Of a DNA stretch of 64,000 nucleotides, positions 9,194 through 18,164 are shown piece by piece; position 1 is the stretch's first letter; each line of letters opens with the position of its first letter. The DNA is from Bradyrhizobium sp. cir1 (GTDB taxonomy: Bacteria > Pseudomonadota > Alphaproteobacteria > Rhizobiales > Xanthobacteraceae). The notes under the pieces were generated by a model that was given only the letters and a program-made list of their open reading frames with translations, was not told where the DNA came from and made no database searches. The stretch spans positions 186,001 through 250,000 of the forward strand of contig NZ_JACIHE010000011.1 of assembly GCF_014198245.1 (NCBI RefSeq). Reading direction: 5' to 3'. The translations under genes were made by a program, and so were the position numbers.

Positions 9194-9948
9194 ACTCTGG
9201 CCGACTGAGTTACGTCAGCAGGGCATTTCGGGTTGGTTGATCGGCGCCCTTGGCCAATTTGTCACCGATAGATTCCAGCCAACTTTGCGAGCAATGAAGG
9301 CCGTTGCGTGTTTGCTGTTCGTGTCAGGGCGCCCCTGACCGACATTGAGCGCGTTGTCACGCAATTCGGCGCCGCTTTTGGAGGTGCGGCAGGGCCCGTC
9401 CGCGACGTTGCAGCGCGGACGTGTGATCTCTTGCCAACCGCGCCACGGGTAGCAGAGATCCTTCACCCGCCCCTCGACTTGGGTGACGGCGTCGGCAGTC
9501 TGACAACTGGACTTATGCTTGGCATCCGGCCAGAAGTTGCTCTCGCACGGGTTATCGGCTCAGACCTCATAACGTGGCGATTAGTGTTGCTTGGTAACTG
9601 CGGAGCTCTGGTCAATCGAAACTACCAGCGCGGCAGACAACCAAGCGCTTTTGGCGTGCGTTGACAATGACCGGAGCAAAGTCGCATTGGTCCGACAAGC
9701 CGTACTGACGATGTCAGCGCGACAGGACGAGACACCGATCATCGCCGGGTCTTGACGCTTATTTTCGCTTAGTCGAGCGCTAGTGCATGGTATGCAAGTA
9801 TGCTCCAAGCTCACGGATCGCGCGGGCATGTTGCCACGCTTGATCGCTTTTTTGCTGTTCGCAACGTATGTCGCTTTGTCGCGTTGACGTTTACGGCGGG
9901 AAACGGCACGCCTTGATCCTCCGTATGTAGCAATACCGGATACGGTTT
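9194..9948. other. intergenic region, no recognised gene
   Basis: A 118-codon frame on the plus strand (9308-9664) and shorter minus-strand frames exist, but none has a recognisable motif, signal peptide or ribosome binding site. The region may be old pseudogene sequence. The last 100 bases must hold the promoter of the large Tat-exported protein. Confidence 0.35.
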
Positions 9949-12669
9949 ATGACGAAGATCAATGGCATGTCTAAAGCCTGTACGTATACTCGTCGTGCGA
10001 TGCTGTTGGGCAGCAGTGGAGCGTTGTTCGGGGGCGTTTACGGTGCCTACACCCAATCAGCCGCAGCGCAAGGTGCCATGGTGTTGAAGGCGGCCGACTC
10101 TCCCTTCGTCGTTGGGTGCACACAAGACGGCATTACCTCGTTGCGTTATCGTAACGATGCGTATGACACGGATTATGTCCGGCCTGGAGCCGTGCTGGGG
10201 AAGGCTCACGCTAGAGTTCGGCGTGCCGGATCCGAGTGGCATACGCTTCGAACCGGCGTTGATGCAACGAAGCCGATGCATAGCGCGGCTCTTGAACTAG
10301 CAGCCCGCGATGCCGGCGTCCTTCTCACAACCCGCCTTGCAGTCGACGAGGCTGGATTGACGTGGGAGGTCATGCTGCGGAACGACGGCATGGCGAGCGT
10401 GGAGGTTGGCGACCTCTTTTTGCCCATGCCGATGAACACCGAATTTCCGGCAGGGCAACCGGTATCGGCGGCTGTTTTGAAGCACAGCTTCGTCTCGGGG
10501 CATGGGTCGCACATCTTCTGGATTCGTGGCAACAGCACCGGTCCCTACCTCATGCTCTTACCGGAAGCGGACACGTCACTGGAATATTGGGATGTCCACA
10601 AGGATTCGACCGAAGCCAGTGGGACGTGGTGCGCCTACATCTTGGGCGGGGCGGCCGCCTGCGAGGCAATGGCGGGCGGGACTCGCTGGCGACAGCCGAC
10701 CCATTCCCTGTCCCTGTCGCCGGGCGAGCAACGGCGTTACCGTCTCCGCTTCCAGTGGGTTACCGATTACGAGGCGGCGCGCAGGGCTATCGCGGACGCC
10801 GGTCTGGTGGACGTGGAAGTAATGCCGGGCATGACGGTTCCCAACGACCTGCATGTCGACATTGCGCTCGCGTCCTCCATTCCGGTGGAGCGAATCGAAG
10901 CGGAATTTACTGGCGACACGCTGGTGCAACGGTTGCCGGATCGGGCTGGCAGGCGACTGTGGCGGGTTCGCTTTTCGCGATTGGGCGAGAACCGGCTGAC
11001 TCTGCACCAGCCGGGTGCGCGCCAGACCTTTCTTGAATTCTTCGCTACCGAGCCCGTCGAGACGATGATGAAGAAGCGCGCAACCTTCATCGTGAAACGG
11101 CAGCATCGTGACCCGTCCAAATGGTACGACGGTTTGTTTGGCGAGTGGAATATGGATACGCAGGTCCTGCTTGGCCCGGACAATTACGACCGGATCAAAG
11201 GCTGGCGCATCTACGAGGTGACGTGCGACGATCCCGGGCTGAGCAAGCCCGCTTACCTCGCGACCAAGAATGCCGAGCATCCTGATGTGGCGGAAGTGGC
11301 GGCACTGGATCGGTACATAGATACGTTCGTCTGGGGCGGGCTGCAGCGTACCACACAGGAGGCATACGCCTACGGCCTCTACGGCATACCCGATTGGAAG
11401 CAGAACAGAGAAAGTAGCGATCCCGGCCCAAAGGGCCGCCTGCACATCTGGCGGCCTTATGACTATCCGCACATCTTCGCGATTTATTTGGCCATGCACC
11501 GCATCGCGCGTGACCATCCCGCGATACCCACCCGCCAGAGCGCACGAGATTATTTGGTACGCGCCTACGGTACGGCGCTGGCCATGTTCACCGTGCCGAT
11601 GCGCGTGGTAATGTGGTCTGCCTACGGCACCGGCTTCTGCAACGAAGTTGTGATCCCCGAACTGGTTTCGGCGCTAACGACTGCGGGCTTGACGCGCGAG
11701 GCAGCGACCTTGGAGGCGCACTGGGCGCGTAAGGTGCGCGCCTTCGTCGATGCAAAGGCGGACCTGTTCAAGTCGGAATATCCGTTCGATTCCACAGCCT
11801 TCGAATCAACACAGGCACTGGCGCGCTCGGCCCTTGACGACCCTGTCGCCATGGGAGTTTGGAAGGCGGCAGCGCGCGCCTTCGCGGAGCGCCAGATCGC
11901 TGCAAATCTGTTCTGCCGTGGCTGGCTGGAACCTGCTTATTACTACCTGGGCAGCGATTATCGCAGCACTGCGGGCGACGCCTATACGTTGACTTACATG
12001 GCGCAGATGGGCGGCTGGGCATTGCTTGATCATGCTCTGAACGATGCAGACGACCCGCATCCGCTCGTTCGTCTCGGCTATGCATCGCAACTCAGCGCTT
12101 GGGCTTTGCTGAACAGCGGCCCTGCGTCGGCCGGTCATGGCTATTGGTATCCGGGCGAGGAGAATGACGGCGCGGCCGGTGGCGGCTTCGAGCCGGCGCC
12201 GAGCGGGACCACATGGCTCGGTCAGCCGCATCACCGTGGAACGTGGTATTACTCGTGCGAGATCGACCTGGGATTTTGTGGGGCGGTCCGCGCTGCTGCG
12301 ACGATCGTTGCCGACGATCCCATCTTTGGGCAGGTCTGTTACGGTGGCACGATGGAAACGTTCGCTCACACCCTGCGTATCTGGCCACGTGATGGCGTGC
12401 GGCGACGGCTCAACCTGCGGCTCCAGTCTCTCCGATTGGACTTGGTGCTGCTCGACGCCCGATTTCGGGCGGATCGACCGATCATTCTGAATTTGGGAGA
12501 GGGGCGGATCAGCCTTACACCTGAGCCCTTTGCACCATCTGCATCGGGAGTGACGTTGGAATTGCGGTACGACGACGGGAGGAAGCGCAAGGAGGTCATC
12601 GACATCACGGACAGCCAGATCATCGTCCGCTTGCCTGCGGCGCGCTTACCGCGGGTTCATGTTCGCTAG
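9949..12669 (+). CDS. large Tat-exported protein of DUF5695 type (possible glycan-active enzyme)
   Basis: A 906-residue protein with a twin-arginine signal: YTRRAMLLGSSGALFGG, then QSAAAQG as a probable cleavage site near residue 40. It should be exported folded. The N-terminal third (about 45-330) looks like a beta-sandwich. Residues about 370-760 are helix- and aromatic-rich with GLYGIPDWKQNR and HIWRPYDYPHIF, in the style of an alpha/alpha-barrel glycan-processing enzyme, and a beta-rich tail follows. From memory this resembles DUF5695 proteins; the biochemical role of that family is not known to me. ATG 9949 and ATG 9967 are both possible starts and neither has a strong ribosome binding site. 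It has no operon partner. An uncharacterised secreted glycosidase or lyase is the best guess. Confidence 0.7.
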   Translation: MTKINGMSKACTYTRRAMLLGSSGALFGGVYGAYTQSAAAQGAMVLKAADSPFVVGCTQDGITSLRYRNDAYDTDYVRPGAVLGKAHARVRRAGSEWHTLRTGVDATKPMHSAALELAARDAGVLLTTRLAVDEAGLTWEVMLRNDGMASVEVGDLFLPMPMNTEFPAGQPVSAAVLKHSFVSGHGSHIFWIRGNSTGPYLMLLPEADTSLEYWDVHKDSTEASGTWCAYILGGAAACEAMAGGTRWRQPTHSLSLSPGEQRRYRLRFQWVTDYEAARRAIADAGLVDVEVMPGMTVPNDLHVDIALASSIPVERIEAEFTGDTLVQRLPDRAGRRLWRVRFSRLGENRLTLHQPGARQTFLEFFATEPVETMMKKRATFIVKRQHRDPSKWYDGLFGEWNMDTQVLLGPDNYDRIKGWRIYEVTCDDPGLSKPAYLATKNAEHPDVAEVAALDRYIDTFVWGGLQRTTQEAYAYGLYGIPDWKQNRESSDPGPKGRLHIWRPYDYPHIFAIYLAMHRIARDHPAIPTRQSARDYLVRAYGTALAMFTVPMRVVMWSAYGTGFCNEVVIPELVSALTTAGLTREAATLEAHWARKVRAFVDAKADLFKSEYPFDSTAFESTQALARSALDDPVAMGVWKAAARAFAERQIAANLFCRGWLEPAYYYLGSDYRSTAGDAYTLTYMAQMGGWALLDHALNDADDPHPLVRLGYASQLSAWALLNSGPASAGHGYWYPGEENDGAAGGGFEPAPSGTTWLGQPHHRGTWYYSCEIDLGFCGAVRAAATIVADDPIFGQVCYGGTMETFAHTLRIWPRDGVRRRLNLRLQSLRLDLVLLDARFRADRPIILNLGEGRISLTPEPFAPSASGVTLELRYDDGRKRKEVIDITDSQIIVRLPAARLPRVHVR

Positions 12670-12726
12670 ATGTTCAGTTCCGGGCTTTGATGGTGCATCC
12701 CTATCGGATGACTCGAAGGAAGCGCC

Positions 12727-12930
12727 ATGACAAATTTTACACGGCTGCGCCACCGCGAAGGAGGCGGTCCGTCGAGGAATACAAATAATCAAGAGCGATT
12801 AAGATCGCTGGCTAAGCGCTACGGGATCAATCCCAAGAGCCAAGCGGAAAGGGCGCGGCTCCGTTAGCGATCTGAAGACAGGACCCAAGGAGCCTAAGTC
12901 CACCTCTCTATCAGTACCCGACGCATCAAA
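12727..12930 (+). pseudogene. IS481-family transposase N-terminal remnant
   Basis: From ATG 12727 the frame reads NQERLRSLAKRYGINPKS and stops. After a shift, the next frame reads SDLKTGPKEPKSTSLS. Together these match the helix-turn-helix start of an IS481-type transposase (RLRSLAKRYGINxKTVAKWKxRxSVxDLxTGPKxPxST). The DDE catalytic core is missing. The remnant ends exactly where repeat copy 2 begins. Confidence 0.6.
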
Positions 12931-12935
12931 ACCGT

Positions 12936-13021
12936 TGGCGGCGAGCGTCGATCTCCGCCAGCGAATGTGGCATCTTACGCACATTCTTCGATGACTTCTT
13001 CAGTTTGCCGAGCGGCACCAT
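12936..13021 (-). pseudogene. ParB-like N-terminal fragment (copy 2)
   Basis: From ATG 13021 the minus strand reads MVPLGKLKKSSKNVRK and HSLAEIDA, then loses similarity where the 3-base deletion and repeat edge lie. It is the same ParB-type N-terminal domain as copy 1 and is even shorter. Not functional. Confidence 0.55.
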
Positions 13022-13036
13022 GACGATGTTGCGGGC

Positions 13037-13225
13037 TTGGGCGGATACATGCATCTGGGCTACGGGATGCACACCCGTCTCGGCAACCCGATCAGCCGCA
13101 TCCAGGTTCCGGAAATCGTTCGCCGCATCCTGCAAATTCCAGGCGTGCGTCCGGCCGCGGACATCGACTACGCGGGAAGGCCGTTTCCGGAGCACTATCT
13201 CGTTACCTACGACGCGCCGGCCTGA
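13037..13225 (+). pseudogene. cytochrome P450 C-terminal fragment (copy 2)
   Basis: An open frame of about 62 codons includes GYMHLGYGMHTRLGNPISRI and PEIVRRILQIPGVRP, and ends YLVTYDAPA. It matches the heme-binding end of a P450 (GxGxHxCxG) with Arg in place of the heme-ligating Cys. Only the last sixty or so residues of what would be a 400-residue or longer protein are present. It cannot bind heme in the normal way. Confidence 0.5.
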
Positions 13226-13293
13226 AGGGCGGACTTCTCGGCAACGAGCCGCGATTGAGAGAATGGTCCGCAATATCCGGCGGCCAAGGCGAT

Positions 13294-14160
13294 TGCCGAT
13301 TCATGGGCTCGCAGCATCGGTGCAAGTCCACACGTTCACTCCTCAGTGTGCCCCACCGAAATGCCCACACGACGAGCGTTCTCTGGACTTTCCTTGATCC
13401 TGGGTGCCCGCCGCGAAGGTTGGATCTCGATCAGTCGTTTTCGAAGTTTCTGGTAGTTTCTTGGCTCTGGAACATCCCGTAAGTTTTTCTTCAGGAGGCT
13501 GACCAGTTTACTTGATATTGCCATCTGATGCTCCGTTCACTCCTCGAGCGACACCGACCCTCGCCAGGCATCTCAGGTCGGTAAGCCGAGCCATGCTGGC
13601 GCTTTTGGAATTCGAACGCCATGAGCCGATCCGAACTGAAACTCCATCGTCGACGTTCCATCCCCCCTTCCATCTAAAGTGAACTGTTCGACCCAGCGGC
13701 TTGTTAACGTCACGAGCAGCGCATGATCTCCCCGCGGAAGCTTAAGTGGCCGCGCGCGACCATTGGGATCTTTCCAGAGTGCGATCTCCCTACTTTCTGC
13801 TTCGCCGGGCAAAGCCGTCTTCCGCCTGATGGCTCTGAGCTCGTCACCGTCAGTGATTTGCGTCGTCCGATTAGGCAGGCGATATTTCAACCCTGACGAT
13901 AGCGAGCAACGATTCTAATTTCATGTGATGTGCCATGTACTTGGCTGGCAAAAAATCGAAGTAAATACGCATAACCTACTGATAATAAACATATTTAGAG
14001 TGAAAATGTCGGCAATCCATGGGAATCCATTGCAAAATCATCGCCCGCCGTCGAATCAGCAGCGGATGAATTGCTGTGCCGTCTACGAGGCCGATGCCGC
14101 CGTCCATCAGCTCTATGAAGCCGGCGCCGCGACTGCATGATCGGGGCGGCTATCACATCG
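13294..14160. other. AT-richer intergenic region upstream of the repeat and downstream of nopM
   Basis: Apart from the weak minus-strand gene candidate at 13573-13890, I see no gene. The stretch 13900-14040 is distinctly AT-rich (AATCGAAGTAAATACGCATA, AATAAACATATTTAGAG) compared with its neighbours, as is common in symbiosis-island intergenic DNA. Confidence 0.4.
13573..13890 (-). CDS. hypothetical protein, 105 residues
   Basis: A minus-strand frame starting with TTG (LKYRLPNRTTQITDGDEL) and ending AWLGLPT. It has a protein-like composition with a plausible beta-rich pattern (HALLVTLTSRWVEQFTLDG). An ATG at 13923 in a neighbouring frame starts MKLESLLA and would join with a one-base shift, so this may be a slightly damaged gene. 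I do not recognise the family, and the strand and frame are not otherwise supported. Confidence 0.3.
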   Translation of the reverse strand: MKYRLPNRTTQITDGDELRAIRRKTALPGEAESREIALWKDPNGRARPLKLPRGDHALLVTLTSRWVEQFTLDGRGDGTSTMEFQFGSAHGVRIPKAPAWLGLPT

Positions 14161-16071
14161 TCAAGGCTCGAGGCCGTGCTCCCGCAGAACTTTGTGCATC
14201 AGCTCGCCTTTGATCTCACGTGCGATTTCGCTGAGGATCTGGGCTCCGGCCACCCGCCGGGCATCGGCATCATCCGTCAGGCCATGCTCCGCGAGTCGCT
14301 CGTTCAAGCGCGTCGGAAACTCATCTTCCAGCGCATCCGCAAGCCGGTCCCGCATCGCGGCATGATCATCGGGGGCGATCCGCCTCGCCACCGTATCCCA
14401 AGGCTCCCAGCGCGTTGCCAGAAAATCCGCGAAACCCGTCGCTTCCTGTTCCTGCACCGACGTCTCAGCCCTGGCAACGTCGTCCGGCGTGACGTCAGCG
14501 AGATTCAAGAAGCGCATATCCGGGGCGATGTGGCGCAGTTCTAGCTGATCCCGTAGCTGGGTCTGATAGGCAAGATAGACCTCGATCTCGTCGATATTGG
14601 CCTCTGGGTCGGCACGACGGAGCGAGCTGACCCTCTCGCGTGCGATGTCGTCAAGCGCCTCCAAACGAAACATGACACGGCCGTGTTGGAGCAGCTGCTC
14701 GAGCCGATTGTCATAGAGCCCTTCCTTGACATCAGCGTTCAGGCGTGCGGTCTGCATGCCGTTCCAGGTCAAAGTGATGCGGTCCTCGCAGGACGCAGTC
14801 GATCCATTGGCCAGCTCGAAAAGCTGCTTGCGCAGCTGCGGCCTCATCGCAGCCTGCAGCAGATTCTCGGCCACCTGGTCGCGGAACGCCTGATGACCAT
14901 AGTTCACGGTGCCTGCGAGTCTTTCGAGAAAGAGTGCGAAGTCCTGCGCACCCGGCTCTTCGGCGAAGCCCTGCCACGCGTCTACTGCGCCGGGCTCGGC
15001 CGCGAGCCAATCTGCGACAACCTCCTGGAGTAGCCGGGGCTGATGTTCCACCGGTTGAAGCGGCATCGACAGCAAGACCTGCGGGCCGGCATAGTCCGCG
15101 CCGCGCGTGGCTGTCGCCAAATCGGCGAGCACCGGGGCCGGTATCGGATTAGACCGCAGGTCGATGCTGGACGCGCTGCCGAGCTGCGTCAGCACGGTCG
15201 CGGGCAGGCCGGTCAGCTGATTATTGCTGGCGCCGAGCATTTCAAGGCTGACGGGGAGTGTCTCGGGCAGATTGGTCAGCTGATTTTCGCTGACGTCCAA
15301 GTATTGAAGTCTGTCCGGAATGTCGGGAAGGCTTGTCAGTTGGTTGTCGCTCGCGTCCAGGTACCGCAATCTGGGTGGAAGATCGGGCAGGCTGGTCAGC
15401 TGATTTTCGCTGACGTCCAGGCGGCGGAGCCTGGCTGGAAGGTTGGGCAGACTGGTGAGCTGATTATTGCCGGCGGAGAACTCCTCGATCGTTGCCGGAA
15501 GGGCGGGCAGATTAGTCAGCTGGTTGCCATCGACAGTCAAACTGCGGAGCCTGGATGGCAGCTCTGCCGGCAGGCTGGCCAGCTCGTTGGCCATGAGGTG
15601 GAGGTGCCGGAGCCTGCTCGGGAGGGCGGGCAGATTAGTCAGCCGGTTGTCAGAGGCGTAGAGGTCCCGAAGACCACCTGGAAGCTGGGCCGGCAGGCTG
15701 GTCAACTGGTTACCGATGACATTGAGGGTTCGGAGCCTGGGCAGGAGTGAGGCCGGCAAGGCAGTCAGGGACAATGACGACAAATTCAGCTCGTCTCTGA
15801 CATCACCGTCGTCCCGCCATGCCCTCGTCCGGCTGACCGCCTCTTGCCTATTCTCGCCTTCGCCCTGCCCATCTTGCGCTGCCCAGCTCGCCAGGACGCG
15901 GTCCTGGGACGAGACGCGGTCGGCGGCGGCCGCTCCTGTGGCCCATCGAGCCAAGGCTGACGCCCACTGGGGTAGGCACGAGGGGGACTGCCCGGAGGCC
16001 CCAGACGTTGGCTCGGTGCTTTCGGATTCGGAAGGTATGCCAGCGCGAGGCTGGGCCCGTTCTGTATTCAA
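14161..16071 (-). CDS. nopM: NopM-type type III effector: LRR domain with NEL E3 ubiquitin ligase domain
   Basis: A 636-residue effector expected to pass through the type III secretion system into plant cells and attach ubiquitin to host proteins. Residues 1-90 are the secretion region. Residues 94-307 carry about ten 20-21-residue leucine-rich repeats of the bacterial LPX type (for example LRRLDVSENQLTSLPDLPPR). Residues about 340-636 are the NEL domain, with catalytic Cys428 in SCEDRIT (the conserved CxD). Length and order fit NopM, SspH and IpaH relatives. The start is TTG at 16071, directly after an in-frame TGA three codons upstream, and no ATG occurs before the LRRs, so the N-terminus is uncertain or slightly altered. 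A tts-box-like site 70 bases upstream points to control by TtsI. Confidence 0.92.
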   Translation of the reverse strand: MNTERAQPRAGIPSESESTEPTSGASGQSPSCLPQWASALARWATGAAAADRVSSQDRVLASWAAQDGQGEGENRQEAVSRTRAWRDDGDVRDELNLSSLSLTALPASLLPRLRTLNVIGNQLTSLPAQLPGGLRDLYASDNRLTNLPALPSRLRHLHLMANELASLPAELPSRLRSLTVDGNQLTNLPALPATIEEFSAGNNQLTSLPNLPARLRRLDVSENQLTSLPDLPPRLRYLDASDNQLTSLPDIPDRLQYLDVSENQLTNLPETLPVSLEMLGASNNQLTGLPATVLTQLGSASSIDLRSNPIPAPVLADLATATRGADYAGPQVLLSMPLQPVEHQPRLLQEVVADWLAAEPGAVDAWQGFAEEPGAQDFALFLERLAGTVNYGHQAFRDQVAENLLQAAMRPQLRKQLFELANGSTASCEDRITLTWNGMQTARLNADVKEGLYDNRLEQLLQHGRVMFRLEALDDIARERVSSLRRADPEANIDEIEVYLAYQTQLRDQLELRHIAPDMRFLNLADVTPDDVARAETSVQEQEATGFADFLATRWEPWDTVARRIAPDDHAAMRDRLADALEDEFPTRLNERLAEHGLTDDADARRVAGAQILSEIAREIKGELMHKVLREHGLEP

Positions 16072-16141
16072 TGAACTTCACGACATGTTTGGTCTCAGCC
16101 AATGCGGCGGCTCTATCGGCTAGATCGAGACGTTCGCATGC

Positions 16142-16172
16142 TAGGAACCTCAGCTGTCGATAAGCTGACGAG
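16142..16172 (-). promoter_or_regulatory. tts box (TtsI binding site) upstream of nopM
   Basis: On the minus strand the site reads GTCAGCTTATCGACAGCT followed by GAGGTTCCTA. It agrees with the rhizobial tts-box pattern (GTCAGxTTxTCGxxAGC, then a loosely conserved C-rich tail and A). It ends about 70 bases before the nopM start, the usual distance. TtsI is the two-component-type activator of rhizobial type III genes, itself controlled by flavonoids and NodD. Confidence 0.85.
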
Positions 16173-16271
16173 GTCAGTTATCCGATCGGCTAACATGCCT
16201 TGCGACGGTCTTCCGCTGCATCTGCCGAAATTCGCCTGACGAAGGGCCTAGCAGCTTGCCGCGCGAGGCCC

Positions 16272-18164
16272 TCAAAGGAAGCCGATCGATAGCCAGGGCA
16301 CGGCGGCCACAATGAATGTCCCGATCAACAAGGCTACCATGTAGCCAACGATGGGCTTCATGCCCTCATCCGGGTTGATGCGGCTGATGGCACAGGCTGC
16401 GTAGTAACCGACCCCAAATGGCGGCGCGAACAGGCCGATGCCCATGGCGAGGACGACCACCATTGCGTAGTGGACATCGTGCACCCCGACCTGCCGCGCG
16501 ATCGGGAACAGCAGCGGACCAAACAGCACGATGGCCGGGATCCCTTCCAACACGCTGCCCAGGATCACGAAGGTCACGATGGTGACCGCCAGAAAGACAG
16601 GGACTCCTCCGGGAAGGCTGGTCATGAACTTTGCTAGAGAGGCAGAAAATCCTGATTGAGTCAGTGCCCAAGCCATGCCTGTGGCTGCGCCAATGATGAG
16701 CAGAATTGCCCCAGACAGCGAAGCCGTCTCGACCAACATCGGATAGATGCGACGCCAGTCGAACTGCCGGTAAATGAGTAGACCCGCGCAGCCGGAGTAC
16801 AGGATGCCGATGGTCGAGACCTCCGTCGCTGTCGCAACCCCTTCGACTACCGCAGTGCGGATCACGAACGGCAGCGCGATGGCCGGAATGGCGATCACAA
16901 AGGCGCGGCCGATCTCCCGCCCGCTCGCCCTTCTGATGTGCGACAGGTCCTCGCTGCGGTATCGCCACCACACGACGGCGGCGAGCATAACGGCCAGCAC
17001 CACGCCCGGGAGCAACCCTCCGGTGAACAGCGCCGAGATCGAAACGCCTGTCACGGAGCCGATCGTGATGAGAACCAGTGACGGCGGGATCGTTTCGGTC
17101 TGCGCGCCCGTCGCGGCGAGGAGCGCAACGAGATCGCCCGGCTTGGCCCCGCGCTGCCGCATCTCGGGAAACAGGACCGGGGCCACCGCAGCCATATCCG
17201 CCGCCTTGGAGCCGGAAATCCCCGAGACCAGATACATCGCGCCGACCAGCACGTAATGCAGCCCGCCGCGCACGTGGCCCAGAAGGCTTGCCAGGAAGCT
17301 GACCATGGCGCGTGCCATGCCCGTCATCTCGATCAGCAAGCCGAGAAAGACGAAGAGAGGCACGGCAAGCAGGATCAGGTGGCTCATGCCCTCGTCCATT
17401 CGTCCAATCATCACCACGTCGGGCGTGCTGGTTGTCAGGGCGAGATAGCCGACGGTGGCTAGGCCGAATGCGAACGCGATGGGAACGGCCGCAAAGACCA
17501 TCACGCCGACGACGAAGACGAAGAAGATCAGGAGGTTCAAATTGCCGAGCGGCTTCAAGGCCGGAGCGAGCAGAACGAAGGTCGCAATGATGCCCGCAAC
17601 GAGCGCCAAGGAAGCGAACAAGCTGCGCAGGCTTGCGATGCGGATGAGGCGGAGTACCGCTGCGACCAGCATCAGTCCGATCCCGATCGGCAACGCCGCC
17701 GCGCGCCAGCTGTTGACGATCTCGAGCGCGGGCGTCGTCACGAATGCCTCGTCGGCGGCGAACTCATAGGCCGGCCAGACGACCAGGACGAGGAAGGCTA
17801 GCGATGCTGCGGCCGCGACGGTGTCCAGGAACGCACGCGTTTCGGCACGGAGAACGCCGACGATCGCGGTCATGCGCATGTGCTCTCCGCGCTGGAACGC
17901 AATCACCGATCCCAGCATCGCGAGCCAGAGGAAGAGGATCCCCGCCAGCTCGTCGGACCACACGATGGGCGAGCGAAACACGTATCGACCCACGATTCCG
18001 GCAGACAGCACCGCAATCTCGGCCAGCACGAGCAGTGCTGCCGGGACGGCGACGACATGGCCGAGCATAATATTCGCTGTGATCACCCAACTGCGCGAGC
18101 CTGCTTGAGACGTGCCGGCCGCCATACCGGCATCGACAGGCGGCGTATGGCTCATGCTGCTCAT
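16272..18164 (-). CDS. TRAP transporter fused small and large permease (DctQM)
   Basis: A 630-residue inner-membrane protein that couples sodium or proton entry to uptake of an organic acid or sugar-acid-like substrate handed over by the periplasmic DctP partner. Residues about 30-190 form the DctQ part with four membrane helices (IVWSDELAGILFLWLAMLGS is typical). Residues about 205-630 form the DctM part with roughly a dozen helices, including GGLHYVLVGAMYLVSGISGS and PGDLVALLAATGAQTETIPP. The start at 18164 overlaps the stop of the upstream DctP gene in ATGA, which argues for translational coupling; an in-frame start 21 codons earlier would overlap DctP more. It is the last gene of the operon. 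The substrate is probably the compound handled by the dehydrogenase and transketolase upstream. Confidence 0.9.
   Translation of the reverse strand: MSSMSHTPPVDAGMAAGTSQAGSRSWVITANIMLGHVVAVPAALLVLAEIAVLSAGIVGRYVFRSPIVWSDELAGILFLWLAMLGSVIAFQRGEHMRMTAIVGVLRAETRAFLDTVAAAASLAFLVLVVWPAYEFAADEAFVTTPALEIVNSWRAAALPIGIGLMLVAAVLRLIRIASLRSLFASLALVAGIIATFVLLAPALKPLGNLNLLIFFVFVVGVMVFAAVPIAFAFGLATVGYLALTTSTPDVVMIGRMDEGMSHLILLAVPLFVFLGLLIEMTGMARAMVSFLASLLGHVRGGLHYVLVGAMYLVSGISGSKAADMAAVAPVLFPEMRQRGAKPGDLVALLAATGAQTETIPPSLVLITIGSVTGVSISALFTGGLLPGVVLAVMLAAVVWWRYRSEDLSHIRRASGREIGRAFVIAIPAIALPFVIRTAVVEGVATATEVSTIGILYSGCAGLLIYRQFDWRRIYPMLVETASLSGAILLIIGAATGMAWALTQSGFSASLAKFMTSLPGGVPVFLAVTIVTFVILGSVLEGIPAIVLFGPLLFPIARQVGVHDVHYAMVVVLAMGIGLFAPPFGVGYYAACAISRINPDEGMKPIVGYMVALLIGTFIVAAVPWLSIGFL

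Larger units (their letters stand above)
12936..13293. repeat. 360-bp imperfect direct repeat, copy 2
   Basis: Second copy of the block at 2669-3029, same orientation, about 10.3 kb away. It differs by a small number of substitutions and a 3-base deletion near its left end. This copy keeps the P450-tail frame open while the ParB part is shorter. Confidence 0.9.

Noticed and set aside
9308..9664. A 118-codon plus-strand frame possibly encoding a membrane protein
   Set aside because: No clear membrane helices or family signature and no ribosome binding site; similarity to exporter families was too vague.
15160..15790. Tandem DNA repeat of about 60 bases
   Set aside because: It is explained by the leucine-rich repeats of the NopM protein and is not a separate repeat element or CRISPR array.
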